NCBI GenBank assembly: GCA_017552845.1
Contig: JAFZOE010000295.1
Location: forward strand, 1 to 5,877
DNA: 5,877 nt
Origin: Clostridia bacterium
GTDB taxonomy: Bacteria > Bacillota > Clostridia > Oscillospirales > Acutalibacteraceae
Direction: 5' to 3'
The notes below the pieces were generated by a model, which was not told the DNA's origin, ran no database searches, and saw only the letters and a list, made by a program, of their open reading frames with translations. Positions 1 through 4,617 of this stretch are shown here, piece by piece. How positions within the stretch are numbered: the first letter of the stretch is position 1; every line of letters starts with the position of its first letter. Made by a program: the position numbers and the translations under genes.

Positions 1-108
1 CGTGTTGCCGTATCTTGCTCTGTATTTGACCGGCAGAGTCAGACGGTTTAACTGATCGAATTTGCAGACCTGACTTCCGCCGAAGCATTGCTGAATTGCA
101 GCCGGCAT
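1..108 (-). CDS. mraZ: MraZ-like transcriptional regulator, N-terminal part (runs off the left edge)
   Basis: Reading leftward from the ATG at 108-106 there are 36 open codons up to the window edge. Residues 9-34 fit the first MraZ/AbrB-fold repeat: F9-G10 (for the usual F-x-G), then FDQLNRLTLPVKYRARYG, matching the family pattern D-x-x-x-R-hydrophobic-x-hydrophobic-P-x-K-x-R-x-x-x-G. MraZ is a DNA-binding repressor normally encoded first in the division/cell wall (dcw) cluster, where it controls its own operon. The start is set by a good ribosome binding site (AAAGGAGA at 123-116); another ATG, at 117-115, hits a stop after 22 codons. About nine residues precede the usual MraZ beginning. A consensus promoter and TGGGG boxes upstream support MraZ over another AbrB-type protein such as SpoVT, but only a quarter of the protein is visible. 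Confidence 0.72.
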   Translation of the reverse strand, partial: MPAAIQQCFGGSQVCKFDQLNRLTLPVKYRARYGNT

Positions 109-115
109 ACGGTCA

Positions 116-123
116 TCTCCTTT
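116..123 (-). promoter_or_regulatory. Ribosome binding site of mraZ
   Basis: On the minus strand AAAGGAGA lies seven bases ahead of the ATG at 108. It supports that ATG, because the only closer ATG overlaps the site itself and opens a frame that soon stops. Confidence 0.75.
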
Positions 124-126
124 CTC

Positions 127-171
127 TGGGAATTCGTAGCAGAAAATGGGGACAAGCCCCAATCGCTCCCT
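127..171 (-). promoter_or_regulatory. Probable MraZ operator: TGGG-type boxes on a 10-bp grid
   Basis: Reading the minus strand, AGGGA (171-167) and TGGGG (161-157) are direct repeats separated by 5 bases. They are followed after 5 more bases by the inverted box CCCCA (151-147), and 15 bases later by TCCCA (131-127). Box starts fall at 10 and 20 bp intervals, so all face one side of the helix. TGGGN repeats with 5-base spacers are the known MraZ target in E. coli. The boxes lie between the predicted transcription start and the mraZ ribosome binding site, as expected for autorepression. The inverted arrangement is unlike the all-direct canonical site; binding is inferred. Confidence 0.55.
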
Positions 172-183
172 TTTTGCTCCTTT

Positions 184-212
184 ATTATACTTAAAGACAC
201 AATACCTGTCAA
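184..212 (-). promoter_or_regulatory. Sigma-A promoter of mraZ
   Basis: On the minus strand TTGACA (212-207) and TATAAT (189-184) are both perfect consensus hexamers with a 17-base spacer. Transcription would start near 177 and leave a leader of about 70 nt containing the TGGG boxes. Upstream T-tracts (A-tracts on this strand) probably strengthen it. Confidence 0.85.
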
Positions 213-215
213 GAG

Positions 216-263
216 TTTTTTTCGAAAAAAACCGCTTTTTTTACGGATTTTTTAACATTTTTT
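216..263. promoter_or_regulatory. Phased A/T-tracts upstream of the mraZ promoter
   Basis: T-tracts lie at 216-222, 236-242, 248-253 and 258-263 on the plus strand; their centres are about 20, 11 and 10 bp apart, close to the helical repeat. The first forms a perfect 16-bp palindrome with a matching A-tract (T7-CG-A7, 216-231) directly upstream of the -35 box. Such phased tracts bend DNA and can act as an UP element; this role is inferred from sequence only. Confidence 0.45.
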
Positions 264-275
264 GATAAATTTTGC

Positions 276-460
276 ATTTTGATGCAGAAAAACGACACCG
301 GACGGGGCAAAAACGTCTCGTTTTTCGGCAAATTACTCAATCCGGGTCCCCCGGATCGGCAAACCGGCTCCGGAATAACCGCAGTTTACCGCTCAGGCAG
401 TCAGGGGAATACACCGGCAGCCGGAAGCTGCGCTGAAAAAACTGTGATTATTGCCAAACT
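276..460. other. GC-rich non-coding stretch between divergent mraZ and rpsT
   Basis: No convincing gene is visible: the one open frame (from a TTG at 279) lacks a ribosome binding site and its protein looks like nothing known. The stretch stands out from AT-rich flanks and holds perfect short hairpins: AAAAACG/CGTTTTT with a 3-base loop (309-325), ATCCGGG/CCCGGAT with a 3-base loop (340-356) and GCAGC/GCTGC near 417-431. The octamer TCGGCAAA occurs twice (325-332 and 356-363) and CCGG recurs many times. It could be a small RNA or a relic of a lost gene; no promoter or terminator pair delimits a transcript. Confidence 0.3.
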
Positions 461-475
461 TTTTTGATTTTTTTC

Positions 476-504
476 TTGCAATCTGCGAAAAAGTATGATA
501 TCAT
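476..504 (+). promoter_or_regulatory. Sigma-A promoter of rpsT
   Basis: TTGCAA (476-481), a 17-base spacer and TATCAT (499-504) each match consensus at five of six positions. A T-rich run just upstream (460-474) resembles an UP element, fitting a ribosomal protein promoter. The predicted leader is only about 24 nt. Confidence 0.75.
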
Positions 505-534
505 TACAAAACGTATGAAGAAGGAGGTGTCTAT

Positions 535-786
535 ATGCCCAATATCAAGTCAGCTAAGAAAAGAGTATTAGTCAACAAGACAAGAGCTGCCAGAAACAAA
601 TCGCGCAATACCGCGCTCAAGACTTCTATCAAAAAAGCTCACGCAGCTGTTGAAGCCGGCTCACCCGAGGCTGAGGCTCTCATCAGAGACGCTATCAAGA
701 AGGTTGACCAGGCTGCGGCAAAAGGTCTTATTCATAAGAATAACGCCGCCCGCAAAAAGTCAGCTCTCGCAAAGCTTGCAAAGTAA
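535..786 (+). CDS. rpsT: 30S ribosomal protein bS20
   Basis: The 83-residue protein is small and very basic, starts with the family signature MPNIKSAKKR, and ends with the conserved KGLIHKNNAARKKSALAKL segment. bS20 is a primary binder of 16S rRNA in the small subunit, folding as a three-helix bundle; the length is usual for Firmicutes. The ATG at 535 follows AAGGAGGTG (521-529) at ideal spacing. The gene stands alone, with its own promoter and a hairpin after the stop, so it appears to be a single-gene unit diverging from mraZ. The short leader leaves little room for an upstream regulatory structure, so any autoregulation would have to act near the start codon. Confidence 0.97.
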   Translation: MPNIKSAKKRVLVNKTRAARNKSRNTALKTSIKKAHAAVEAGSPEAEALIRDAIKKVDQAAAKGLIHKNNAARKKSALAKLAK

Positions 787-803
787 ACAGTGTCAGCGTT
801 ACC

Positions 804-842
804 GCCGCGGTTGTTAATTTTTTATGACCGCGGCTGTTTAAT
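804..842 (+). terminator. Possible terminator after rpsT
   Basis: GCCGCGGT (804-811) and ACCGCGGC (827-834) form a perfect 8-bp GC-rich stem with a 15-base, T-rich loop, followed by TGTTTAATTATT. The tail is a poor U-tract and the loop is large, so termination may be incomplete. The next unit begins with its own promoter at 845. Confidence 0.5.
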
Positions 843-844
843 TA

Positions 845-873
845 TTGACAAGTAAATTTTTGTTTGATATAAT
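845..873 (+). promoter_or_regulatory. Consensus sigma-A promoter of the small membrane protein/acpP unit
   Basis: TTGACA (845-850) and TATAAT (868-873) are perfect hexamers with a 17-base spacer. Transcription should start near 880, which rules out the longer open frames beginning at 845 and 873, since their starts lie inside the promoter. Confidence 0.88.
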
Positions 874-926
874 TGAAATGCTTAAAAGGGCAGGAATCTG
901 CTCAAATTATAAATCGGAGGAACGTT

Positions 927-1097
927 ATGGAGACCGTCAAAAAGATCTGCAAAATCATAGCAATTGTAGTTGCTGTTGCCGCAGCGGTTGCGGGAGTTGT
1001 ATTACTCGTCAAGAAACTTCAGGAAAAGAAAGCGCTTAACGCAGACAGCGAGGAGAATTATGTATCCTGCTCATGTTGCGAAGCACCTGTAAAATAA
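927..1097 (+). CDS. Small single-pass membrane protein with cysteine-rich C-terminus, unknown function
   Basis: This 56-residue product is not a family I can name. It has a short basic N-terminus (METVKK), a hydrophobic helix at about residues 8-28 rich in Ile, Val and Ala, a basic stretch (KKLQEKK, 29-35), then an acidic tail ending in CSCC (residues 48-51) and EAPVK. The ATG at 927 is chosen because CGGAGGAA (915-922) precedes it and upstream starts overlap the promoter. With Lys on both sides of the helix, topology is uncertain; the denser positive charge after it suggests a cytoplasmic tail. The CSCC cluster could bind metal, form disulfides or be modified, none of which can be seen here. 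It lies 52 bases ahead of acpP under a shared strong promoter, so the two are probably co-transcribed. Confidence 0.8.
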   Translation: METVKKICKIIAIVVAVAAAVAGVVLLVKKLQEKKALNADSEENYVSCSCCEAPVK

Positions 1098-1130
1098 ACC
1101 CGATGCCCTCGCGAGCCGGGGGTATTTTAC
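1089..1130 (+). promoter_or_regulatory. Hairpin between the small membrane gene and acpP
   Basis: GTAAAATA (1089-1096, overlapping the stop codon) pairs perfectly with TATTTTAC (1123-1130). Inside it CCCG (1099-1102) can pair with CGGG (1117-1120). The structure ends five bases before the acpP ribosome binding site (AAGGAG, 1135-1140). It lacks a proper U-tract, so it may be a partial terminator, an RNA-processing site or a stability element that sets relative expression of the two genes. Confidence 0.4.
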
Positions 1131-1149
1131 TGAAAAGGAGAAATGCGAT

Positions 1150-1380
1150 ATGGTTCTTGAAAAGATTATCGACATAATCAGCGAACAGCTTGAAATTGAT
1201 AAATCCGTAATCAAAGAGAGCTCAACCCTCGAAGAGGATCTCGGCGCAGGCAGCCTCGATCTTATAGACCTTGCAATGTCCATCGAGGATGAATTCGGCA
1301 TCGAGCTTTCCGATGACGTTATTGAGGATTTAAGCACTGTCGGCGACCTTGCGAAGTATGTTGCCGCCCACAAGAAATAA
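1150..1380 (+). CDS. acpP: Acyl carrier protein
   Basis: The 76-residue acidic protein has normal ACP length and layout: helix I (VLEKIIDIISEQLEID), the loop with DLGAGSLDLIDL (residues 30-41), and FGIELSDDVIEDLSTVGDLAKYV. Ser35 would carry the 4'-phosphopantetheine arm on which fatty acids are elongated in the cytoplasm. The residue before it is Gly34 rather than the nearly universal Asp of the DSL motif, so this may be a specialised ACP or a lineage variant. Start: ATG at 1150 behind AAGGAG with 9-base spacing. No fatty acid synthesis genes (fabD, fabG, fabF) or rnc are adjacent; the partner is the small membrane protein upstream, and a strong terminator follows. The ACP call is secure; assignment to the primary fatty acid pathway is less so. 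Confidence 0.93.
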   Translation: MVLEKIIDIISEQLEIDKSVIKESSTLEEDLGAGSLDLIDLAMSIEDEFGIELSDDVIEDLSTVGDLAKYVAAHKK

Positions 1381-1395
1381 GATATAAAAAATGTT

Positions 1396-1430
1396 GCCGC
1401 AGTATCAGAGCGATATTGCGGCTTTTTCTT
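1396..1430 (+). terminator. Intrinsic terminator after acpP
   Basis: GCCGCAGTATC (1396-1406) and GATATTGCGGC (1412-1422) form an 11-bp stem with one G-U pair and a 5-base loop, followed directly by TTTTTCTT. An A-run precedes the stem. This is a textbook Rho-independent terminator ending the acpP unit. Confidence 0.93.
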
Positions 1431-1501
1431 CAATTATCAGTTTTATACATAGTGTGATTAAGACAGCGTAATATTTATATATTACATTATATGAGGACAA
1501 T

Positions 1502-2620
1502 ATGATTTTCAGAAATGCTTTGGTGTATCTCGGAAGGGAACGCGGATTTGTTAAAACCGATATTAAGACAAACGGTGAGATAATCGAGGCCGTCGGAAAG
1601 ACTGACGAGAGCGGCGAGGATTGCTCCGGCAGGGTGATTCTGCCCGGCTTCATCGATATTCATATTCACGGCTGCAACGGCTTCGACTGCACCGACGGAA
1701 ATCCCGCGAGCGCAGGTGAAATGAGCAGATATCTCGCCTCGCGCGGAGTCACCTCGTTCTGCCCGGCGACAATGACGGTGAATGAAAAACTGCTCCGTGA
1801 ATCGTTTGCCTATATCGCCGAAACAATGGGAAAAGAAGAGGGCGCTTACATCCACGGAATCAATATGGAGGGCCCGTTCATTTCTCCTGCAAAGAAAGGC
1901 GCCCAGTCCGAAAAGGATATACGCAATCCGGATATTGAGCTTTTCAGAGAACTAAACGGCATCTGTCCGGTAAGTCTTGCAGATATAGCGCCTGAGATGC
2001 CGGGTGCGGATGAATTCATAGAGAAGGCAAAGGAAATCTGCACCGTATCCGCCGCTCATACCGCAATCGGTTACGATGAAGCGGTCAGAGCCTTTGATCT
2101 CGGCATAACTCATGTTACCCACCTTTTCAATGCAATGACTCAGTTCGGTTCCAGAGAACCCGGACTTGTCGGCGCGGCTTTCGATTATAAGAAGAATGAA
2201 ATAATGTGCGAGCTTATCTGCGACGGAATTCATATATCACCCGCTACACTTAGGACGGCATTCTCAATCCTCGGTGGCAGAGCTGTGGTGATAAGCGATG
2301 CCATGGCGGCTTCAGGCCTGCCGGACGGTGAATACTCTCTCGGCGGCCAGAAGGTAATCAAACAGGGGGCGGCCAGACTGCCCGACGGCACTCTCGCTGG
2401 CTCATCGACTGATTTATTCGCAGAATTCCGCAATCTTATCTCGTTCAGCGTCCCGATTGATGATGCATTATATGCACTCACCCTGAATCCCGCCCGCTCG
2501 ATAGGCGCCGATGATGTGACCGGCAGCATAACCGAGGGCAAAAATGCGGATTTCATCATCCTGGATGAGGGTATGGAGCAGATAATTGCAACCATCGTGA
2601 AGGGGAAAAGGGTATTCTGA
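1502..2620 (+). CDS. nagA: N-acetylglucosamine-6-phosphate deacetylase
   Basis: NagA removes the acetyl group from GlcNAc-6-phosphate, giving glucosamine-6-phosphate and acetate, in cytoplasmic amino-sugar use and cell wall recycling. The 372-residue amidohydrolase is full length for the family. Visible motifs in order: HIHG (H54, H56); NMEGPF with metal-binding E123; AAHT with H186; THLFNAM with H207; CDGIH (D241, H244); VISDAM with the catalytic D266; LAGSS; and TLNPA followed by the usual C-terminal G-x-I-x-x-G-K-x-A-D-F strand. All key metal and catalytic positions are intact. The ATG at 1502 sits behind GAGGA (1493-1497), a rather close and weak site. No nagB or sugar transporter is adjacent, and terminators lie on both sides, so it is a stand-alone gene here. 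The upstream 70 bases are AT-rich without a clear promoter. Confidence 0.95.
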   Translation: MIFRNALVYLGRERGFVKTDIKTNGEIIEAVGKTDESGEDCSGRVILPGFIDIHIHGCNGFDCTDGNPASAGEMSRYLASRGVTSFCPATMTVNEKLLRESFAYIAETMGKEEGAYIHGINMEGPFISPAKKGAQSEKDIRNPDIELFRELNGICPVSLADIAPEMPGADEFIEKAKEICTVSAAHTAIGYDEAVRAFDLGITHVTHLFNAMTQFGSREPGLVGAAFDYKKNEIMCELICDGIHISPATLRTAFSILGGRAVVISDAMAASGLPDGEYSLGGQKVIKQGAARLPDGTLAGSSTDLFAEFRNLISFSVPIDDALYALTLNPARSIGADDVTGSITEGKNADFIILDEGMEQIIATIVKGKRVF

Positions 2621-2635
2621 AAGAAAAACTGCAAA

Positions 2636-2670
2636 AACCGGTTGCTTTATGCAGCCGGTTAATTTTTATT
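2636..2670 (+). terminator. Intrinsic terminator after nagA
   Basis: AACCGGTTGC (2636-2645) and GCAGCCGGTT (2651-2660) form a 10-bp stem with one U-G pair and a 5-base TTTAT loop, followed by AATTTTTATT. It starts 15 bases after the nagA stop. Confidence 0.9.
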
Positions 2671-2948
2671 CATCGACGTCGTCTTGTAAAGGCACTGCAC
2701 TTTACAGAAGAGAGACGTAAAGTATGCCGCCTTTCAAATGTGAAAAACCCGGTGAAAAATGTGAAAAAATCGAGGCTTATTATTCTAAAACAGAATAAAA
2801 ATAGTAAAGTTATTCACTTTACGATATTTTTTAGTTCCGAAAAGGCAAAATAAGCAGGTCTGAAGTGTGAATAATTTTTGCAGGAGAGATGCATTATTCA
2901 TTCAAAAATCCGGCATTTTTGCGAAAAAACCGCCCGAAAATGAAAATA
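2671..2948. repeat. Gene-free interval dense in short inverted and direct repeats
   Basis: I see no convincing gene here. Perfect dyads are TGTAAAG/CTTTACA (2685-2706, 8-base gap), TTATTCT/AGAATAA (2780-2798, 5-base gap), GTAAAGT/ACTTTAC (2804-2822, 5-base gap) and TGAATAAT/ATTATTCA (2868-2900). The core GTAAAG (or its complement) appears five times, including a lone copy at 2717-2722; TTATTC (or its complement) also appears five times between 2780 and 2899. The 12-mer AAATGTGAAAAA is directly repeated at 2736-2747 and 2757-2768, a 21-bp step. The arrangement suggests clustered protein-binding sites or a structured RNA upstream of the BlaI-type gene; function is not established. Confidence 0.5.
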
Positions 2949-2977
2949 TTGACAAAAAGGTCTATATGTGATAGACT
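2949..2977 (+). promoter_or_regulatory. Promoter of the BlaI-type regulator
   Basis: TTGACA (2949-2954) is followed after 17 bases by TAGACT (2972-2977), a four-of-six -10 box preceded by TG at 2969-2970 as in extended -10 promoters. The spacer and -10 box lie inside the first operator-like dyad. Confidence 0.7.
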
Positions 2978-3001
2978 AAAAAGGTCTAATAGTTATAGAC
3001 C
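2959..3001 (+). promoter_or_regulatory. Tandem operator-like dyads for a BlaI-type repressor
   Basis: Dyad 1 is GTCTAT, 5 bases, ATAGAC (2960-2976); dyad 2 is GGTCTA, 7 bases, TAGACC (2983-3001). Centres are 24 bp apart. Dyad 1 covers the -10 box and dyad 2 the predicted start of transcription, an arrangement suited to autorepression by the gene that follows. Characterised BlaI/MecI and CopY sites have a TACA/TGTA core, so the GTCTA/TAGAC half-site is a variant; binding is inferred from position and symmetry. Confidence 0.6.
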
Positions 3002-3034
3002 GATGAATTATTGTCAAACGGAGGCGATTTCCGG

Positions 3035-3394
3035 ATGAAAAATATGCTGAGCCCGTCTGAGCTCAAACTCCTTGATATTATATGGAAAAATGAGCCTGTC
3101 AGGTCGGGCAGACTGTCCGCAATATGTCTCTCCGAGGCGGGGTGGAAGAAGTCTACCGTCTACACGATTCTGAAAAATCTGTGCGATTGGGGCTATGTTA
3201 CAAATGATAAAGGAAATGTAACATCACTTATATCGGACAGAGACTATTATCATACTCTTGCGAAAGATTTTGTAGATAAATACTTCAATTCATCCTTCGC
3301 TGATTTTGTCGCCGCTTTTTCCGACGGAGTCCATCTTGCGCGCGAGGATATTCTCGCCTGCTACGATGCGGTCAAAAATTACAGGGCAAAATAA
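3035..3394 (+). CDS. BlaI/MecI/CopY-family transcriptional repressor
   Basis: The 119-residue protein matches the BlaI/MecI (penicillinase repressor) family in length and layout. The N-terminal winged helix begins LSPSELKLLDIIWKNEP (residues 5-21), its recognition helix is around KKSTVYTILKNLCDWGYV (38-55), and the wing follows. The C-terminal dimerisation part includes DKYFNSSFADFVAAFSD (81-97) and a final helix after LAREDI. Such proteins bind operators as dimers and, in known systems, are inactivated when a BlaR1-type membrane protease triggers their cleavage, or by metals in CopY. The ATG at 3035 follows CGGAGG (3019-3024); the longer TTG-start version (3011) would begin ahead of that site. 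No blaR1, beta-lactamase or copper ATPase is in the window. The next gene has its own promoter without GTCTA sites, so the signal and targets beyond itself are unknown. Confidence 0.85.
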   Translation: MKNMLSPSELKLLDIIWKNEPVRSGRLSAICLSEAGWKKSTVYTILKNLCDWGYVTNDKGNVTSLISDRDYYHTLAKDFVDKYFNSSFADFVAAFSDGVHLAREDILACYDAVKNYRAK

Positions 3395-3404
3395 TGAAAA
3401 ACTG

Positions 3405-3433
3405 TTGAATTGATTTATATGATGTGATAATAT
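3405..3433 (+). promoter_or_regulatory. Probable promoter of the DUF2804 gene
   Basis: TTGAAT (3405-3410), a 17-base spacer and TAATAT (3428-3433) with TG at 3425-3426, as in an extended -10. Each hexamer matches at four positions. No terminator is visible after the preceding regulator gene, so read-through is also possible. Confidence 0.55.
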
Positions 3434-3474
3434 TTTTATAACCAATTCTTCATTAAATTGAGAGGGGAATATCC

Positions 3475-4548
3475 ATGGAAAGAACTTACAAGAGCTTCCG
3501 CGAGTGGGCATCGCCCAGCAAACAGACCGAATACACCGAGCCGACCGCTCTGCTCGGCAAGGGCGGCAGCCTGCTGGCAAAAGGCTGGGCAAGGCACAAT
3601 GTATTTAATTATGACCGCAACGCAGTCAGAAAGGTCATGCGCCGCAAGGAGTGGGATTTCTATCAGATCTGCAACCGCAACTACATGGCCCAGATCAGCT
3701 GCGCGAACATTTCGCTCGGTGGCTATGTTTCAGCCGTGCTTGTCGATCTGCAAAGCGGCAAAATTGTCTGCAACAAAATGTCTCCGTTTCTCGGCGGCAA
3801 GGATAAGATAGTTTTGCCTCCCAAGGGCGATGTTCCCAATAATGTAAAATACAAAATCGGATCGGCTGAATTCGAATTCGACACCAAAGAGGATTCCCGC
3901 ACACTGTGGTTTAAGATGGGCGATGTTGAGTGCAGTTTCCAGATGGATATCATGCCCGGTCTTGAGAATATCACGACCGTTCTGCCCTTCAAGAATTTCC
4001 CCGACAGATACTTTATGACCACAAAGCAGAATTCAATGCCATGCGCCGGCACATTCAAGATGGGCGCCGAGACCGTTGAATTCTCAAAGGACGACACCTT
4101 TGCCGTTCTCGACTGGGGCAGGGTAAATACTCCTTACAGCCTCGTCTGGTATTGGGGCAACGGCTCAACCTATCTGACCGACGCCGACGGCAACAAACAT
4201 ATTTTCGGCTTCGAAATCACCTGGGGAATCGGCGACGAGAGCAACGCCACCGAGACCTGCATGTTTTACGACGGAAAAGCTCATAAATTCGGCGCTGTAG
4301 ATGTCGAGACTTTCCCGAAGCCCGATAAATATATGGAGCCCTGGCATTTCGTTTCCGAAGACGGCAGATTTGATATGACCATGGAGCCCTTCTTCGATCA
4401 TCACAGCGATCTTAATATCGGAGTCATGAGAATGCACAGCCACCAGGTCCACGGTATCTGGCACGGCACCTGCACGCTCGATGACGGCACGAAGCTCGAA
4501 ATCAACGATATGTATGCTTTCTGCGAATACGTGGAGAACCGCTGGTAA
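3475..4548 (+). CDS. DUF2804 domain-containing protein
   Basis: The 357-residue protein resembles the DUF2804 family over most of its length; the biochemical role of that family is not known to me. Recognisable landmarks are GWARHNVFNYDR (37-48), KEWDFY (58-63), GGY (82-84), the strongly typical PFKNFPDRYFMTTKQNSMPCAG (split here as 171-180 and 181-192), VLDWGR (211-216), VWYWGNG (224-230) and GFEITWGIGDESNATET (245-261). There is no signal peptide or membrane segment, so it should be cytoplasmic. Aromatic, beta-rich sequence suggests a beta-barrel fold of lipocalin-like type, an inference. The C-terminus carries several histidines (H309, H310, H321, H323, H326, H330). The ATG at 3475 follows AGAGGGGA (3461-3468), an unusual ribosome binding site. 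It sits between its own promoter and a strong terminator, so it looks monocistronic or an extension of the regulator transcript. Confidence 0.85.
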   Translation: MERTYKSFREWASPSKQTEYTEPTALLGKGGSLLAKGWARHNVFNYDRNAVRKVMRRKEWDFYQICNRNYMAQISCANISLGGYVSAVLVDLQSGKIVCNKMSPFLGGKDKIVLPPKGDVPNNVKYKIGSAEFEFDTKEDSRTLWFKMGDVECSFQMDIMPGLENITTVLPFKNFPDRYFMTTKQNSMPCAGTFKMGAETVEFSKDDTFAVLDWGRVNTPYSLVWYWGNGSTYLTDADGNKHIFGFEITWGIGDESNATETCMFYDGKAHKFGAVDVETFPKPDKYMEPWHFVSEDGRFDMTMEPFFDHHSDLNIGVMRMHSHQVHGIWHGTCTLDDGTKLEINDMYAFCEYVENRW

Positions 4549-4563
4549 AATAAAATGATTTAC

Positions 4564-4597
4564 GGCCGGAAGTGAAAGCTTCCGGCCTGATTTTTTC
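4564..4597 (+). terminator. Intrinsic terminator after the DUF2804 gene
   Basis: GGCCGGAAG (4564-4572) and CTTCCGGCC (4579-4587) form a perfect 9-bp stem, closed by a U-G pair over a GAAA tetraloop, followed by TGATTTTTTC. It begins 15 bases after the stop codon. Confidence 0.94.
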
Positions 4598-4617
4598 GAT
4601 ATTATAGTATATAAATA

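Noticed and set aside
279..467. Open frame of 62 codons between mraZ and rpsT.
   Set aside because: It begins at TTG without a ribosome binding site, its sequence resembles no protein and its end runs into the T-rich upstream element of the rpsT promoter.
873..926. Extended N-terminus of the small membrane protein from a TTG at 873.
   Set aside because: That start lies in the -10 box of a consensus promoter; the ATG at 927 has the ribosome binding site.
1469..1484. TAATAT/ATATTA inverted repeat upstream of nagA as an operator.
   Set aside because: Such a palindrome is easily formed by chance in AT-rich DNA, and no promoter can be placed confidently beside it.
1487..1855. Minus-strand frames opposite nagA, acpP, the DUF2804 gene and the sigma-like gene.
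   Set aside because: They are antisense shadows of strongly supported genes, lack ribosome binding sites and have no recognisable protein features.
2889..3038. 49-codon frame from an ATG at 2889 whose TGA overlaps the regulator's ATG, like a coupled leader peptide.
   Set aside because: The GGAG ahead of it is only two bases from the ATG, and the frame runs through the regulator's promoter and both operator dyads, so the overlap is probably chance.
3443..3460. CAATT/AATTG inverted repeat before the DUF2804 ribosome binding site.
   Set aside because: Only five A/T-rich pairs with an 8-base loop; too weak to support a regulatory hairpin.
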